Shown here piece by piece: positions 14,824 to 15,889 of a stretch of 15,889 nucleotides of DNA. Both the position numbers and the translations under genes were made by a program. This stretch comes from an uncultured Porphyromonadaceae bacterium (GTDB lineage Bacteria > Bacteroidota > Bacteroidia > Bacteroidales > Muribaculaceae). The notes beneath the pieces are model-generated. The model saw only the letters and a list, made by a program, of their open reading frames with translations. It had not been told where the DNA came from and ran no database searches. Position 1 is the stretch's first letter. Every line of letters starts with the position of its first letter. The stretch is from assembly GCA_947174735.1 (NCBI GenBank), contig CAMWKC010000018.1:1-15889 (forward strand), read 5' to 3'.

Positions 14824-15855
14824 ATGGCAACCGAACAGACAAACAATCCCCAATATACAGCGGCCGACTACAAGAACAGCCAGACAGCACGCTGGTGTCC
14901 AGGCTGCGGCGATCACGCTATTCTCAACGTGCTGCATAAGGCCATGGCCCGTCTGGGTGTGGCTCCTAAGGATACAGTCGTAGTCAGCGGCATAGGCTGC
15001 AGCTCACGTCTGCCTTATTATATGAATACTTATGGTATGCACACTATTCATGGTCGTGCTGCCGCAATAGCCACAGGTGTCAAGACTGCACGTCCGGACC
15101 TGACAGTATGGCAGATTTCAGGTGACGGCGACGGTCTCGCCATAGGTGGTAACCACTTTATACACGCTCTGCGCCGTAACATAGACATCAACATACTGCT
15201 CTTCAATAACAAGATATACGGTCTGACCAAAGGTCAGTACTCTCCTACCTCCGAGCGCGGTACAGTGTCGAAATCGAGCCCCTACGGCACTACGGAAGAT
15301 CCATTCGTACCTGCAGAATTGTGCTTCGGTGCACGTGGTAATTTCTTTGCCCGCAGCTTTGATATCGCACTCGATACAACACAGGAAGTAATGGTGGCTG
15401 CCGCAAGTCATAAAGGTGCATCGGTAGTAGAAGTACTGCAGAACTGTGTTATCTTCAACAATGGCATACACTCCTTCATGAGTGACAAGGAACAGCGTGC
15501 CGACCATACTATACATCTGCGCCACGGCGAGAAAATGCTCTTTGGCAAGAATAACGAGAAGGGTATCGTACAGGATGGCTTTGGTCTGAAAGCGGTGGTA
15601 ATAGGTGAAGACGGTTATACACTGGATGATGTTCTCGTACACGACGCTCATGCCGAGGACTATTATCTGCAAATGCAGCTTGCCATGATGGATGGCCATC
15701 GTCTGCCTATGGCTATAGGTGTTATACGCGATGTGAATACTGAAACCTACGACCAGGCCGTATCGCGTCAGGTCGATGAAGTGAAGCACCGCAAAAATTA
15801 CGCCAATCTGCGCGACATGATACTTCGCACCAGTGAGAGCTGGGAAGTAAAATAA
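14824..15855 (+). CDS. korB: 2-oxoacid (probably 2-oxoglutarate):ferredoxin oxidoreductase, beta subunit
   Basis: This 343-residue partner of KorA carries the thiamine diphosphate and the [4Fe-4S] cluster. The cluster cysteines are visible as C25 and C28 in RWCPGCGDH, C59 in GIGCSSR and C208 in LQNCVIF. The thiamine diphosphate/Mg motif is GDGDGLAIGGNH (100-111) followed by LLFNNKIYGLTKGQYS (125-140). Length is typical for the family. No delta (ferredoxin-like) subunit gene is seen up to the window end, consistent with the two-gene arrangement. With korA it links 2-oxoglutarate and succinyl-CoA in the reductive, anaerobic style of central metabolism common in gut Bacteroidales. The family is certain, while the exact oxoacid is inferred. 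Confidence 0.93.
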   Translation: MATEQTNNPQYTAADYKNSQTARWCPGCGDHAILNVLHKAMARLGVAPKDTVVVSGIGCSSRLPYYMNTYGMHTIHGRAAAIATGVKTARPDLTVWQISGDGDGLAIGGNHFIHALRRNIDINILLFNNKIYGLTKGQYSPTSERGTVSKSSPYGTTEDPFVPAELCFGARGNFFARSFDIALDTTQEVMVAAASHKGASVVEVLQNCVIFNNGIHSFMSDKEQRADHTIHLRHGEKMLFGKNNEKGIVQDGFGLKAVVIGEDGYTLDDVLVHDAHAEDYYLQMQLAMMDGHRLPMAIGVIRDVNTETYDQAVSRQVDEVKHRKNYANLRDMILRTSESWEVK

Positions 15856-15889
15856 CACCGTACCGGGATAAATACACATAGTCCGGAAA

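Noticed and set aside
15118..15879. 253-codon open frame on the - strand opposite korB
   Set aside because: korB has all its cofactor motifs in this stretch; the reverse frame shows no family resemblance and is explained by codon bias.

Overview
The window comes from a member of the Bacteroidota, most likely the order Bacteroidales and perhaps the Muribaculaceae. The evidence is the protein families (DUF4286, DUF5689, DUF6359-like lipoproteins, a TonB-dependent receptor with an N-terminal carboxypeptidase-regulatory-like domain), the Bacteroidetes-type promoter TTTG-N20-TAnnTTTG before deoC, and C-terminal 'DLxGxxV...GxYxV...KxxV' tails on secreted proteins. Family-level placement is inference. 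All genes lie on the + strand.

Layout. (1) 72-1015: a small DUF4286 protein and the Holliday-junction resolvase ruvC, which look like housekeeping genes. (2) 1056-2056: a well-formed promoter, then deoC (deoxyribose-5-phosphate aldolase), then an imperfect hairpin. (3) 2077-12798: a compact run of six exported proteins. They are an endonuclease/exonuclease/phosphatase (EEP) protein, a TonB-dependent receptor, two lipoproteins carrying four DUF6359-like (probable OB-fold) modules plus a DUF5689 domain, and two endonuclease I family nucleases. Gaps are 12-40 nt except for 88 nt before the first endonuclease I, where a perfect 15-bp inverted repeat sits. (4) 12799-15855: a promoter-like sequence, a long leader hairpin, and korA-korB for the two-subunit 2-oxoacid (probably 2-oxoglutarate):ferredoxin oxidoreductase.

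How it may work together. Region 3 reads as a surface system that captures, cuts and imports nucleic acid. Secreted nucleases of two unrelated folds would degrade extracellular DNA/RNA, OB-fold lipoproteins could hold the chains at the cell surface, and the TonB-dependent receptor could move fragments across the outer membrane. No SusD-like protein is present. The adjacent deoC would catabolise deoxyribose-5-phosphate from deoxynucleosides. The individual families are recognisable; the integrated system is inference and is the most interesting hypothesis here.

Other points of note are a tandem module duplication with 269 bp of perfect identity flanked by divergent patches, an intra-cluster hairpin, and a 17-bp hairpin at the predicted 5' end of the korAB mRNA. 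There are no tRNA or rRNA genes, CRISPR arrays, insertion sequences or broken genes that I can see, and no gene-free stretch longer than about 170 bases.
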